From: an uncultured Granulosicoccaceae bacterium
GTDB taxonomy: Bacteria > Pseudomonadota > Gammaproteobacteria > Granulosicoccales > Granulosicoccaceae
Assembly: GCA_937927895.1 (NCBI GenBank)
Contig: CALGKA010000060.1
Location: 1 to 38,460, forward strand
Direction of reading: 5' to 3'
Length of the DNA stretch: 38,460 bases
A program made the translations under genes and the position numbers. The notes under the pieces are model-generated. The model was not told the origin of the DNA, ran no database searches, and worked only from the letters and a program-made list of their open reading frames with translations. Positions within the stretch are counted from its first letter, which is position 1. Every line of letters starts with the position of its first letter. This document shows positions 27,927 through 37,007 of this stretch, piece after piece.

Positions 27927-29045
27927 ATGAATATTCAGATCAGGGACACCGTAAAAAAACAAACAGCCCTTAAACAGAACAGCATGTTGGTGTGGCCGTT
28001 TATCGTTGCGTGTCTGTTATCGGTGGCCACCCTTGCGATCAGTAGCATTGACTTTCGGGTGAGCCAACAGTCGCTTGTACCGCAGTTGTTATTCCCGGCC
28101 AGCAATCCAGAGCACGAGGGCAGCTGGGCTGCAGGCCTCGAGGCGAAGAACACATTGATAGAGCCAGATGGCCTGACAATCTGGTCGAACGAGCCGGTGA
28201 ATGCCATTGTTACATCAAAACAAAGCTGGGATCGCAACAGGCATGGCAAAAATCAGTTTGTGCTGGTCAAGGCGCGTGTGGTTAAAAGTGAGCTACCGTT
28301 CAAAGACAAAATGCACGAGAGTGAAAAAGGATTGGATTCTGTATTGATTGTGCGCCCAAGGGCAACGTCAGCTGATACGTGGCTGCATAATTATTTGTTT
28401 GAGTCATTAAGCACAGAGCTACCGTCGCAGCAGTGGGAAACGATTGGCCGAATCAGTGAACAGAAAGTCAGGTTACATGCTCACCTGCTGTTGCGTTCTG
28501 CGGGTGCCTGGCGTCTTGAGCTGCTGGAAGTCAGTAGTTTTTCTTTGGCAGGCAGGTATATATTGGCAATCGCTGCAGTCGTTGTTCTCTGGTTAGCACT
28601 TCTTGGAATTGTTGTACGCCAACTGGTTAGCGGAAAAAGTTGGTGGCTGCAGGTGGTCAGTGCGATGAGTGTCGCTTGCGTGATGTTGGGTGCGGCGCTA
28701 TCGGGATCAGTGCTGGCGCCGCTGGCACCCATGCTGACATTGGCATCAGATCTGATATCGGTGGATCATCTTGAGCACGTGCTGGCCCATATGGTGTTGA
28801 CGGTGGGGGCATTTGTATTCCTGGGTGTACACTGTCGAACCGTGGTCAGTGTCATACTGCTGAACATGATTGTCGCCATGTTTGTAGAGAGCATACAAGC
28901 ACATTTACCACACCGTTCAGCAAATATTGACGATATTTTGTTTGCAATGATTGGTGCTATTGTGGGTGTTGCGATGGTTGTTTTGTTTAGTTCTGTACAG
29001 TCGCGGCTACTGGGTAAAAAGATTGCCACTGAAAGTGCGGCTTGA
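27927..29045 (+). CDS. VanZ-like membrane protein with periplasmic insert
   Basis: 372 residues. One membrane segment near residues 20-45 is followed by an extracytoplasmic domain of about 160 residues, then four or five hydrophobic segments. The C-terminal part has the VanZ-family pattern: a Asp-His-plus-helix region (VDHLEHVLAHMVL), a central helix with Glu (VESIQAHLPHRSANIDD) and a last Gly-rich helix. VanZ-like proteins are often found by envelope or polysaccharide genes; function is mostly unknown. It lies 138 bases after the carrier protein gene on the same strand and upstream of an acyltransferase gene. It may or may not belong to the NRPS unit. Confidence 0.7.
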   Translation: MNIQIRDTVKKQTALKQNSMLVWPFIVACLLSVATLAISSIDFRVSQQSLVPQLLFPASNPEHEGSWAAGLEAKNTLIEPDGLTIWSNEPVNAIVTSKQSWDRNRHGKNQFVLVKARVVKSELPFKDKMHESEKGLDSVLIVRPRATSADTWLHNYLFESLSTELPSQQWETIGRISEQKVRLHAHLLLRSAGAWRLELLEVSSFSLAGRYILAIAAVVVLWLALLGIVVRQLVSGKSWWLQVVSAMSVACVMLGAALSGSVLAPLAPMLTLASDLISVDHLEHVLAHMVLTVGAFVFLGVHCRTVVSVILLNMIVAMFVESIQAHLPHRSANIDDILFAMIGAIVGVAMVVLFSSVQSRLLGKKIATESAA

Positions 29046-29350
29046 TGTTGAGCTGTAATACTTGCACCAGCAAGTCGCTACCGCTACGGGCTTTAAAATA
29101 CTGTAACCGTGATCGTTCGAATGGTCAGTGTTGTACTGCCAGAGTGCAACAGCAATTGATATTGTCGTCGCTGAAGGGAAATGTGGAAAAACTGAACGGA
29201 CACTGCAAAAGTAAAATAGGGTTCGTGCAACACTATATCGACTTTTTTATGACGATAGCTAAAATTGCTAATCGTTGCGAAAATCATTGTGAGTTCCTGC
29301 TGTACAGTCGGTAATTGCGACGACCACTTTAACCGTTCCCCGGAAGCACC
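29046..29350. other. Intergenic region before the acyltransferase gene
   Basis: 305 bases. A 90-codon open frame (29042-29314) overlaps the VanZ-like stop but is rich in Cys and basic residues and shows no family resemblance, so I do not call it a gene. No terminator or operator was recognised. Confidence 0.4.
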
Positions 29351-30418
29351 TTGAACCTTTTCGATTTTAAAACCAACAACTTTGATCTCATTAGACTGCT
29401 TGCGGCCTTACAAGTCGTGATCGTGCACAGCTACGAGCATTTTGGTGTTAGGCAGGGCGAACTATTCATCACGCTCCTGTCGGTTTTTCCCGGGGTGCCG
29501 ATATTTTTCGTCATCAGTGGCTTTTTAATTGCTGGCTCACTGGAGCGTAGTCAGACCTTGGCATCCTATTTTGAGAACAGATTCTTACGAATTTACCCAG
29601 CACTTTGGGCCTGTTTTCTTTTTTCAATTGCGACAGTGCTTGCTGTTTCAGCCATAAACACTAGTTGGTTAGACTTTACGGTGTGGTCGATAGCACAATT
29701 AACAGTTGGTCAATTTTTTAATCCGGATTTTCTCAGAACTTATGGTGTAGGTGTGCTAAATGGCAGCCTATGGACAATACCTGTTGAAATTCAATTTTAT
29801 CTGTTGCTACCGTTGCTCTATTTTGTTTTGAATAAAGTGAAATATAAAAAACAACTATTAGCTGTGTTAATTGTATTGCTGGTTCTACCTAACCAGGTTT
29901 TTGTTGATCTGAGTTCATCGTCCGACAACTTAGCAATTAGGTTGTTAGGAGTAACCGTTATTCCGTACTTGTATATATTCCTTCTTGGTGTGATTTTACA
30001 AAAGAATCTAAAATTTGTAGAAAAGTATCTGGCAAATAAATCTTATATTTGGCTAGGTGGTTTTTTAATTATTATATTCGCTTCCTACAAGCTTGGTTTT
30101 AACTATAAAGGTAATTATCTAAACCCACTTGCCGCGCTTGCTTTAGGTTGCCTAACAATCTCTGTGGCTTATAGTCAAACTACAAAGTTTAATAATATTC
30201 TGTCTGGGTATGATATTTCGTACGGAGTTTATATCTATCATATGGTAGTAATAAATCTACTCATTCATATGCAAAAATATACACCAGTAACCAATATGCT
30301 CGTAACGCTACTTTGCACAATATTATTAGCGCTGGGTTCCTGGGTATTCGTAGAAAAACCAGCACTGTCATTTAAACGGTACACAATAAAAAAACACAAT
30401 GCTGTTAACAGGGACTAG
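29351..30418 (+). CDS. Acyltransferase family 3 (OafA-type) membrane protein
   Basis: 355 residues with about ten hydrophobic segments. Family features are the N-terminal R-L-AAL...VHSYEHF (the conserved His after helix 1), PGVPIFFVISGFL and NGSLWTIPVEIQFYLLLPL. Such proteins transfer acetyl or other acyl groups to polysaccharides or lipids at the inner membrane. It starts with TTG at 29351 with GGAAG four to eight bases upstream. Base composition is visibly more AT-rich than neighbouring genes, especially at 29820-30400, a sign of recent acquisition. It could acylate an envelope sugar or, less likely, the NRPS product. Confidence 0.82.
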   Translation: MNLFDFKTNNFDLIRLLAALQVVIVHSYEHFGVRQGELFITLLSVFPGVPIFFVISGFLIAGSLERSQTLASYFENRFLRIYPALWACFLFSIATVLAVSAINTSWLDFTVWSIAQLTVGQFFNPDFLRTYGVGVLNGSLWTIPVEIQFYLLLPLLYFVLNKVKYKKQLLAVLIVLLVLPNQVFVDLSSSSDNLAIRLLGVTVIPYLYIFLLGVILQKNLKFVEKYLANKSYIWLGGFLIIIFASYKLGFNYKGNYLNPLAALALGCLTISVAYSQTTKFNNILSGYDISYGVYIYHMVVINLLIHMQKYTPVTNMLVTLLCTILLALGSWVFVEKPALSFKRYTIKKHNAVNRD

Positions 30419-30493
30419 CGCTGTATTTCTAAGCTCAAGACGTATCCGGCGACACAAGAAACGAAAGTTTATCGCCATTGAATTGGCAAGAAT

Positions 30494-30552
30494 GGCTATG
30501 GAGTGTTTCTAGCGGTCGTGTTGTTTTAATACAGCCCGGAAACACGATAGCC
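30494..30552. repeat. Interrupted inverted repeat between convergent genes
   Basis: GGCTAT..GTGTTTC (30494-30509) is matched by GAAACAC-GATAGCC (30539-30552), with one small bulge and a loop of about 29 bases. It directly abuts the stop of the aspartic protease gene. There is no T-run on either side, so it is not a classical terminator, but it may protect or end convergent transcripts. Confidence 0.45.
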
Positions 30553-31893
30553 TTACGGTTGTCCTTTTTGACTTAAAAGCAGGCGTGCATTTTCCTGATC
30601 GATTTGGAACTGGAATTGATCCAATATATTCATCCCCAGCAAGCCGCCGATGTTGCGCTGTGGGTCAAAATCAATTACGGCAATTTGTGTATCTATCAGA
30701 GGATACGGGCCAAGGACTAATTCTGGTACCGAGAAGACAGTGCCAATAATAACCCCGGCTGCTGTATTAAATTCCCGCTGCTCTTGTTCTACGGCATCAC
30801 CATTGGCGTTTAATACATCGAATGATGCTCTGGACATTGCTGTCATTGAAGCACCCGTGTCTATCAACAGTTGTACGCTATCTTGTCGGCTGTTGGCTAG
30901 TTTGACTAGATATTGATTGCCTGATTTCTGTAGTTTGATTTCTGTAGCACTGTCGAAGCCAGGGCTTGTATTGGTGTCAGGTGTGTCGGTGGTTCTGGGC
31001 AGATTATTCGTACCGGATAGATTACTCAAAGCAATCTCGGCAGCCTCTCCCACCTCGCTGTCATTGAGCAGCTGATTAAGCTGCTCAATAGCAAAAAATT
31101 TTTCACCGCTTCTAAGGTGGGCGATTGCTTGTTGGTATTGCAAGGCTGGGGTTATTAATCCGGATGTGGAGATATGTGAATAGAGATCAAGTAGTGGTCT
31201 CCAGGTTTTTTGCGTGGTGTAAAAGCTGTCTATTTTTTCAACAAAGTGGTTAAAGCGGTTGGCAACCCTGAGTTCGTCAGCAGGCGAATAGGCGTATGTT
31301 TTAGCCAGTAAATATACATTGACTACTTCAAGGTAGTTTCCTTTGTTTTGATGGAAATCTGCGAGCAATAATAAAGCATCGATATCATCGTAGTGGATGG
31401 ACAAATAGCTCTCAATCAGTGCCGCGAAATCGGCATTGTTCCGCACCTCTGATAAGCGTTTTAATTCCTTTAAAACTTGTTGCCTTAGTTGTAGTGCAAA
31501 TGGGCTGTTTAACTGGCTTTTCTCTTGATAGATCGTCATTGCAGTTTTGTATTGTCGATTAGCAAGAAGCCTCGCGAAGTTGTCGCTGATGGATGCTTCA
31601 GTCGAGTTGTTTGTAAAAGCCAACTCGCCACTTTGAGCACGATTGTTTTGGTTGCTTTGGGATAGGGAGTTGCTCAGGCTGATTGTAGTGCTGGGTATTG
31701 TTGCAGACGGTTCATTGGAATTGGGAAAGCCACGTTTTGTCTGCGCGTTTTCAGTTTGCGTAATTGATAATTGTGGTTCATCTGTACGGGCAATAGAAAA
31801 CTCTGATTGAAGAGAGCCCAGCCAGGTTTTACCAAACCAGCCAATACTGACGCCTAAAACGAAAATTAAAATCGCAAGTAGGTGGGAGTTCAT
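30553..31893 (-). CDS. Retropepsin-like aspartic protease with helical repeat domain
   Basis: 446 residues. One N-terminal membrane segment (about 5-25) is followed by a Ser/Thr/Asn-rich linker, a helical region of about 200 residues with TPR-like character, and a C-terminal single-domain aspartic protease. The catalytic motif is LLIDTGAS (Asp345), with a following hydrophobic-Gly segment (GGLLGMNIL) typical of clan AA retropepsin-like proteins. It would face the periplasm and dimerise to be active. It is transcribed toward the acyltransferase gene, with no partner gene. The substrate is unknown. Confidence 0.8.
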   Translation of the reverse strand: MNSHLLAILIFVLGVSIGWFGKTWLGSLQSEFSIARTDEPQLSITQTENAQTKRGFPNSNEPSATIPSTTISLSNSLSQSNQNNRAQSGELAFTNNSTEASISDNFARLLANRQYKTAMTIYQEKSQLNSPFALQLRQQVLKELKRLSEVRNNADFAALIESYLSIHYDDIDALLLLADFHQNKGNYLEVVNVYLLAKTYAYSPADELRVANRFNHFVEKIDSFYTTQKTWRPLLDLYSHISTSGLITPALQYQQAIAHLRSGEKFFAIEQLNQLLNDSEVGEAAEIALSNLSGTNNLPRTTDTPDTNTSPGFDSATEIKLQKSGNQYLVKLANSRQDSVQLLIDTGASMTAMSRASFDVLNANGDAVEQEQREFNTAAGVIIGTVFSVPELVLGPYPLIDTQIAVIDFDPQRNIGGLLGMNILDQFQFQIDQENARLLLSQKGQP

Positions 31894-32523
31894 CTAATTT
31901 TCAAGGTTCCTGAAAAAGCCATAAGTCACTGTTGTTGGTTGGGTTTGATACTGGTGCCGTTGCAGCGGTGGTGTCCGTTCAAATGATATTTCGGCCTGTA
32001 TGCACTGTATTCATTCACGGGGGAACACCTTTTTGACCTGTCTAAGTCAATTTTACCGTTATCTCTTTAGCTTTATAGACTTTTTCAGCAGCAAAACCGA
32101 GCCATTGTTGGAGTTTAAGCCTTTAGTGTATGACGGTAGATGACAAGAGATAGTTAACTAGTTTATTTTATACCTTTGTAGTGTCGCTGCGTATGTCCGT
32201 GTAGTGTAACTGCTGCTTTGGTTATGGTCGGTGCCGATCGATACTAATTGAAAAGTGCAAGGCCGCAAGCTCAATCGGTAGGTGGAATTGTAAGCATGTT
32301 AGTGGTCAGTTTTTAAAAGTCTGTCACATCCCGTTTCTTGACAAACGCGGGCTTTTTTGAACTCTTTGGTACTATTAAAAATAGCACTTGCTTATCTCTT
32401 GATCAGATCTTTATAAGATGAGGGGGCAGGTATGTTATTGGTCAACTAAGATTCAGTTTACATTAAGAAACTTGCCCGACCCCAAATGACTCTTACCTTA
32501 AAGAGAAGTTACTTTGTAGGGGC
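31894..32523. other. 630-base gene-free region
   Basis: No open frame of protein-like composition is present. The region holds an isolated plus-strand terminator-like hairpin at 32330-32358 and otherwise AT-rich sequence. The far end leads to the stop of the GntR-type gene. Confidence 0.5.
32330..32358 (+). terminator. Terminator-like hairpin without an upstream gene
   Basis: CCCGTTT and AAACGCGGG pair with one bulged base around a six-base loop, followed by CTTTTTT. On the plus strand no coding gene lies upstream for over 1.9 kb, so it may end a small non-coding RNA. Confidence 0.55.
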
Positions 32524-33336
32524 TCATTCAGGTAGCAAATTCAATGATTCGGCGTCTTGTATAAAATAATTTGGGTACTGATCCCAATCACTTGCCATGC
32601 GTAACTTTAAGCGATCCATGTGAATGTCCATTTGTTCAACGGCGGCGGCAGTGTCTTTGCTTTCCATAGCGTGGAAAATTGCAGTGTGATCCTGTAAGGC
32701 TTGTTCCATGATGGTTTCAAGAGACACAGTCAGCCAGCGGTAGCGGTCTACCTGAATTTTCAACTGTTGAATGATTTGCCAGATACCTGGATAACCCGCG
32801 ACTTCAGCAATCATGGCATGGAAGCTTTCATCTGAATGAAAAAACACCTCTATATTTTTTGCGGCTATAGCTTCGCGTTGTTGCGCAAGCAGCACTTTAA
32901 GGCTGAGTAACTGGCTGGGTGTTGCACGTTCCGTTGCCGCTTTAACAGTAACTGCTTCCAGCGCGCTTCTTGCCACCATCGATTCAGGCAGGGAAGAAAG
33001 TGGTATACGTGCGACATAACTGCCTGACTTTGGAACAACTTCAACCAGGCGCTCTCTAGCGAGTCGCAGGATGGCTTCGCGAACCGGGGTGCGACTGACA
33101 CCGCGTGCGTTGGCGATGTCTTGTTCTGATATAGGCGTGCCAGGCAATAAACGCATAGCTGTGATGTCGCGATACAAATGTTGGTAGATTGTTTCGGCGA
33201 GCGTTTGCGCAGCAGAGGCATTAACAAATCTGGCGGGCCCGGTTGGCGGCGTGTTGGCAGAGCGCTTCTTGCGCGTCGATGTAATGTCGCTAACGCCGTG
33301 CTGGTGTGACGATTGTGGCGTGTTACTAGTCGGCAT
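32524..33336 (-). CDS. GntR-family transcriptional regulator (FCD type)
   Basis: 270 residues. After a polar N-terminal tail, a winged helix-turn-helix (about 50-115; LPGTPISEQDIANARGVSRTPVREAI is the typical FadR-like recognition region) is followed by an all-helical FCD ligand domain with acidic and His residues placed for metal binding (DESFHAMIAEVAG, DIHMDRL). FCD regulators usually repress adjacent catabolic or uptake genes and release DNA when they bind a carboxylate. It diverges from the TRAP transporter operon and a matching palindrome lies between them, so it probably controls that operon and perhaps itself. The start is supported by GAAGGAAGG five bases upstream. Confidence 0.9.
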   Translation of the reverse strand: MPTSNTPQSSHQHGVSDITSTRKKRSANTPPTGPARFVNASAAQTLAETIYQHLYRDITAMRLLPGTPISEQDIANARGVSRTPVREAILRLARERLVEVVPKSGSYVARIPLSSLPESMVARSALEAVTVKAATERATPSQLLSLKVLLAQQREAIAAKNIEVFFHSDESFHAMIAEVAGYPGIWQIIQQLKIQVDRYRWLTVSLETIMEQALQDHTAIFHAMESKDTAAAVEQMDIHMDRLKLRMASDWDQYPNYFIQDAESLNLLPE

Positions 33337-33400
33337 AATGGCCTTCCTTCACTGCAATATGTTGTCTAAGTCAAGGGCAATCTGCGCCGCTAATGCTTGT

Positions 33401-33429
33401 TTGTATTTCCAGAATATCTAGTATACGAT
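33401..33429 (+). promoter_or_regulatory. Candidate promoter of the TRAP operon
   Basis: TTGTAT (33401-33406) and TACGAT (33424-33429) are 17 bases apart. The putative GntR operator overlaps the -10 element, a layout suited to repression. Visual match only. Confidence 0.4.
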
Positions 33430-33438
33430 GAATACTAG
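33418..33438. promoter_or_regulatory. Putative GntR/FCD operator
   Basis: A perfect inverted repeat CTAGTAT / ATACTAG with a seven-base spacer; the left half contains GTATAC, the core often seen in FadR-type operators. It lies between the divergent regulator and TRAP genes. Confidence 0.6.
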
Positions 33439-33528
33439 TTATTGCATATTGCTCTTTGAGACACTCAAGGCGTTATATGTTTTGCTGTTAACTTGTTCAT
33501 TTACCCAGCTGGATGGAGGAAACTTTCC

Positions 33529-34503
33529 ATGCTAAGAAGAGCCATTAAAACTATTGTTGCGGCAGCGTGCATGTCTGCCCTTTTACCCTTAAGTGCTAAT
33601 GCAGCAGAGACCCTGAAGTGGGCTCACGTCTACGAAGAGGGTTCAAACTATCATCAGGCTGCACTATGGGCGGCAGATGAAATAGCAAAACGCACCGATG
33701 GGCGCGTTGAGTTGAAAGTATTTCCCGCGTCTTCACTGGGTAAAGAAGTTGAGATCAACGAAGGCTTAGGTATTGGCTCCGTTGATGTCATCTATACCGG
33801 CCCAAGTTTTGTTGAACGTTACTATGGTCCGATTGCTATCTCAGATTATCCGTTCATCATGCGGGGTTTTGACCACTGGGAAAAATACCGTGAAAGCGAG
33901 TTGTTTGCAGAGCTGTCTCAGGGCTACAAAGACGCTACCGGGAGCTCTGTTGCGGGGCTAGTCTATTATGGTCAGCGGCATGTGACTTCAAATAAGCCTA
34001 TTCTCAAGCCAGCAGATATGGAGGGCTTAAAAATCCGTGTGCCTAACTCGCCACTGATGCTGATGTTTCCAAACGCTGTCGGTGCAAACCCTACGCCTAT
34101 GGCGTTCTCTGAAGTTTACTTAGCGCTGCAGCAAGGTGTGGTAGACGCACAAGAGAACCCACTGCCGACTATTCAGTTTAAAAAATTCTACGAAGTACAG
34201 AGCAACATCAACCTGACGGGCCACATTCTAAACTCGTTGCTGATAATCGTTTCAGAAAGTGCTGTAGCGCGAGTAGGTGATGACTATGCTGAGCTGAATA
34301 CTGTGTTAAAAGAAGCAGCAATGAAGGCATCTAACGAGATCTATCAATCAGAACAAGATCTGGTTGCATGGTTTCGTGAGAAAGGCATAACCGTAAACGA
34401 AGTAGACAAAGAACCTTTTAAAGATGCCGTTACCCCTATGTTGACAGCGGAAGGTGTTCCGTACACGCTTGAGCACTTCAAGCGACTTGGTGAAATTAAG
34501 TAG
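33529..34503 (+). CDS. TRAP transporter substrate-binding protein (DctP family)
   Basis: Periplasmic binding protein of 324 residues. The start at 33529 has GGAGGA eight bases upstream; an in-frame TTG at 33493 is unlikely. Signal peptide ends SANA before AETLKWAH. Family features include EVEINEGLGIGSVDV, DYPF, GLKIRVPNSPLM (the Arg that binds the substrate carboxylate in this family) and VDAQENP. It would capture an organic acid and pass it to the membrane subunits encoded next. The exact acid is not deducible. Confidence 0.92.
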   Translation: MLRRAIKTIVAAACMSALLPLSANAAETLKWAHVYEEGSNYHQAALWAADEIAKRTDGRVELKVFPASSLGKEVEINEGLGIGSVDVIYTGPSFVERYYGPIAISDYPFIMRGFDHWEKYRESELFAELSQGYKDATGSSVAGLVYYGQRHVTSNKPILKPADMEGLKIRVPNSPLMLMFPNAVGANPTPMAFSEVYLALQQGVVDAQENPLPTIQFKKFYEVQSNINLTGHILNSLLIIVSESAVARVGDDYAELNTVLKEAAMKASNEIYQSEQDLVAWFREKGITVNEVDKEPFKDAVTPMLTAEGVPYTLEHFKRLGEIK

Positions 34504-34529
34504 CAGTCGGCTAACTTTAGGGAAACGTG

Positions 34530-35081
34530 ATGTTGTCTTCCAATGACAGCCATGTGGGCGGTGCTGATTCAGCACCGCCCACACTTGATTTTAAGTGGAC
34601 AGATTTACCTGGGCTTCTTGCGCTTTGGCTGTTGGCGGTGATTGTTTTTCTGCAGTTTTTTACTCGCTACGTTTTAAATGACAGCCTGGCGTGGACCGAA
34701 GAGATCGCACGTTACGTACTGACATGGGTGGCATTTTTTGGTGCTATCTCGTGTAGCCGCAAAGGCACACATATATTTCTTGAGTTTTTCTACCGTTACG
34801 TCCCACCCGGTGTAGGCAAGTTCATAACCGTTCTAATGGAGCTGATCAGTCTGATCTTTTACAGCTACATGGCAGTTGTAGCAGTACAGTTAGCGCTGAG
34901 AACTAAAACTAAAATGGCATCTGCCGAAATCCCCAAAAGCTTGTTGTATTGGGGCGTTGCTATCAGTCTGGCAGCCATGGCGATATATTCCTGCATATGG
35001 TTAATTCGCAAATACAAGCAAGACCCGAATCAAGTGATTCGTGAGCTAGAAGAGCGCGCAATAGCAGAAGCTTCCGACTAG
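34530..35081 (+). CDS. TRAP transporter small permease subunit (DctQ family)
   Basis: 183 residues with four membrane segments (starting about LPGLLALWLL). The motif W-T-E-E-ARYVLTWVAFFGA is typical of DctQ. It begins 26 bases after the binding-protein gene; a GTG one codon earlier is an alternative start. The first codons contain a perfect long hairpin (34554-34582). It forms the membrane complex with the large subunit, driven by a sodium gradient in known members. Confidence 0.9.
   Translation: MLSSNDSHVGGADSAPPTLDFKWTDLPGLLALWLLAVIVFLQFFTRYVLNDSLAWTEEIARYVLTWVAFFGAISCSRKGTHIFLEFFYRYVPPGVGKFITVLMELISLIFYSYMAVVAVQLALRTKTKMASAEIPKSLLYWGVAISLAAMAIYSCIWLIRKYKQDPNQVIRELEERAIAEASD
34554..34582 (+). 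repeat. Perfect hairpin inside the start of dctQ
   Basis: Two 14-base arms (starting GTGGGCGGTGCTGA) are separated by one base. GC-rich and stable, it lies 24 bases into the DctQ coding sequence and has no T-run. In the mRNA it would stabilise the upstream binding-protein message or lower DctQ translation. Confidence 0.85.
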
Positions 35082-35095
35082 GTTCATCCACCATC

Positions 35096-36373
35096 ATGTC
35101 TATTCTTATTCTTTTTGTAGTACTGTTCGTTTTATTGATTTGTGGTGCGCCTGTAGCAGTTGCACTCGGGGCTTCGTCACTGATTTTTATTCTGATGGAC
35201 GGAATGCCAAGCATGGTTGTTCTGCACAACATGGTAAACGGTGTTAACTCGTTTCCTTTAATTGCTGTGCCATTTTTTATTATGGCCGGTCACTTGATGA
35301 ACACCGCGGGCATCACCACCAAAATATTCGCTTTTGCTCGTGCTGGCGTAGGGTGGATGAACGGCGGCCTTGGCCACGTGAATGTTGGTGCTAGTGTTAT
35401 TTTTGCAGGTATGTCCGGTGCTGCTGTGGCCGATGCCGGCGGACTTGGCAATATTGAAATCAAGGCAATGAAAGAAGCCGGTTATGACACAGACTTCTCG
35501 GTCGGAATCACGGCCGCTTCATCGACTATCGGGCCTATTATTCCACCTTCTTTGCCACTGGTGGTTTACGGAGTTATAGCGGATACATCTATAGGACAGT
35601 TGTTTGCGGCGGGGTTGATTCCAGGCTTAATCATGGCCTTATCCCTTATGGTGATGGTGTCTTTCTACGCCAGAATCAGAAAATACCCGCGTGACGAGCG
35701 CTTTAACCTGCGGCGTTTTGTTGTGGCTTTTGGCCACGCTATTCTGCCGTTGTTCACACCGATTATTATAGTCGGGGGCATACTTACTGGTGTGTTCACA
35801 CCCACCGAAGCGGCGATCGCCGCGGTAGCGTACTCATTGATACTTGGTATTGTGGTTTATCGAACGTTGAGCTTGCGGCATATCATGCAAGTGTCTCAAG
35901 ACACAGTTGAAACCACCGCTTCAATCATGATGATAGTCGCAGCTTCATCGATCTTTGCATGGATACTGACAGCCAATCAGGTGGCACAGCAATTCGCTAC
36001 AGCTCTATTGGGGTTCACTCAAGATAAGACAGCTATCCTGTTGATCATCATGTTGATTGTTCTGGTTGTGGGATGCTTTATGGAGACGATCGCTGCCATC
36101 ACAATATTAACACCTGTGTTATTACCAGTGGCCGTGCAGTTTGGTATCGATCCTGTGCATTTCGGTATTATTTTAATTCTTAACTTGATGATTGGTTTGT
36201 TAACACCGCCAGTGGGAATGGTGTTGTATGTGTTGGCAAAGGTGTCTGATGTACCTTTTGAGCGCTGTGTTATGGCGACAGCACCGTTTCTTATACCTTT
36301 GGTGATTGTGCTATTGATGTTGACCTTTATTCCTGCAATCTCCATGTGGTTACCCACCTTGCTTTATCGGTAG
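35096..36373 (+). CDS. TRAP transporter large permease subunit (DctM family)
   Basis: 425 residues with about twelve membrane segments. Family signatures visible are the N-terminal GAPVAVALG, PLIAVPFFIMAGHLMN, GAAVADAGGLG, STIGPIIPPSLPLVVYG and GLLTPPVGMVLYVLAK. It begins 14 bases after DctQ and is the transport channel of the tripartite system. Length is normal for the family. Confidence 0.93.
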   Translation: MSILILFVVLFVLLICGAPVAVALGASSLIFILMDGMPSMVVLHNMVNGVNSFPLIAVPFFIMAGHLMNTAGITTKIFAFARAGVGWMNGGLGHVNVGASVIFAGMSGAAVADAGGLGNIEIKAMKEAGYDTDFSVGITAASSTIGPIIPPSLPLVVYGVIADTSIGQLFAAGLIPGLIMALSLMVMVSFYARIRKYPRDERFNLRRFVVAFGHAILPLFTPIIIVGGILTGVFTPTEAAIAAVAYSLILGIVVYRTLSLRHIMQVSQDTVETTASIMMIVAASSIFAWILTANQVAQQFATALLGFTQDKTAILLIIMLIVLVVGCFMETIAAITILTPVLLPVAVQFGIDPVHFGIILILNLMIGLLTPPVGMVLYVLAKVSDVPFERCVMATAPFLIPLVIVLLMLTFIPAISMWLPTLLYR

Positions 36374-36458
36374 GCCAGGATCGAATGGCGATCGAGCGTT
36401 TCTATCACTTGGACGTTTCTGTTATTCCCGTGATCAAAGACTGAAATAGGGTGTAGCC

Positions 36459-36812
36459 TTACCGCTCACAATTGTACTTAATACTCTCTGACACACCTGC
36501 TAAAAATAGTGTTCCGGACTTCTCCAATACAACAGAATCGATCATGCGCCATTCATCCCACACCTCGATATAGAACAGCTTGAAAAATCGCGTTCCCTTT
36601 TTTTCGGTGAAGTCTTCATTAAAATTGTAAACCAGCTCTTCACCTGCGCCTTCAATTAGCTTTAACTCTTGAGTAGGGAGTTCTGTTAGGTAGTTAGTAA
36701 GAGTTACTGAAGCAGCACTCTCGTCAATACTAACAGCCGTGACAAAGCATTTGTTAAATCTAGGCATTAAACAAATGTTGGGCGCGCATGTTACGTCATG
36801 ACACCTATTCAT
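36459..36812 (-). CDS. Hypothetical protein, 117 residues
   Basis: A short open frame with balanced composition (several acidic and aromatic residues, e.g. EVWDEWRMIDS) that looks coded rather than random. The first 17 residues are Cys-rich (MNRCHDVTCAPNIC) and a second Met follows, so the start is unsure. No ribosome binding site is obvious. No family is recognised. It stands alone between the TRAP operon and the helicase gene. Confidence 0.45.
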   Translation of the reverse strand: MNRCHDVTCAPNICLMPRFNKCFVTAVSIDESAASVTLTNYLTELPTQELKLIEGAGEELVYNFNEDFTEKKGTRFFKLFYIEVWDEWRMIDSVVLEKSGTLFLAGVSESIKYNCER

Positions 36813-36964
36813 TCAATTTTGGGTGGGAGCTTAGGCGTACAGGTTAATCACGCGTTTCTTAGCCTCGATAGAATTGGCATCAATAGATTCTGGAATATAA
36901 ATGGGGTCTGCTTGTCGCTATTGCGCTAAGCTTGCTGCCGCAGCAAAATAAGCTGGTCGCTTGC

Positions 36965-36996
36965 CCTACATTTTACTTGTCCTACATTTTACCTGT
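36965..36996 (+). repeat. 16-bp tandem direct repeat in the helicase leader
   Basis: CCTACATTTTACTTGT is followed directly by CCTACATTTTACCTGT, one mismatch, 12 to 44 bases before the helicase start codon. It may be a short duplication in the 5' leader. Confidence 0.75.
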
Positions 36997-37007
36997 CAGA
37001 GAAATCC

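Noticed and set aside
29042..29314. 90-codon open frame after the VanZ-like gene
   Set aside because: It overlaps the stop of the previous gene but is Cys- and basic-rich with no family resemblance and no ribosome site of its own.
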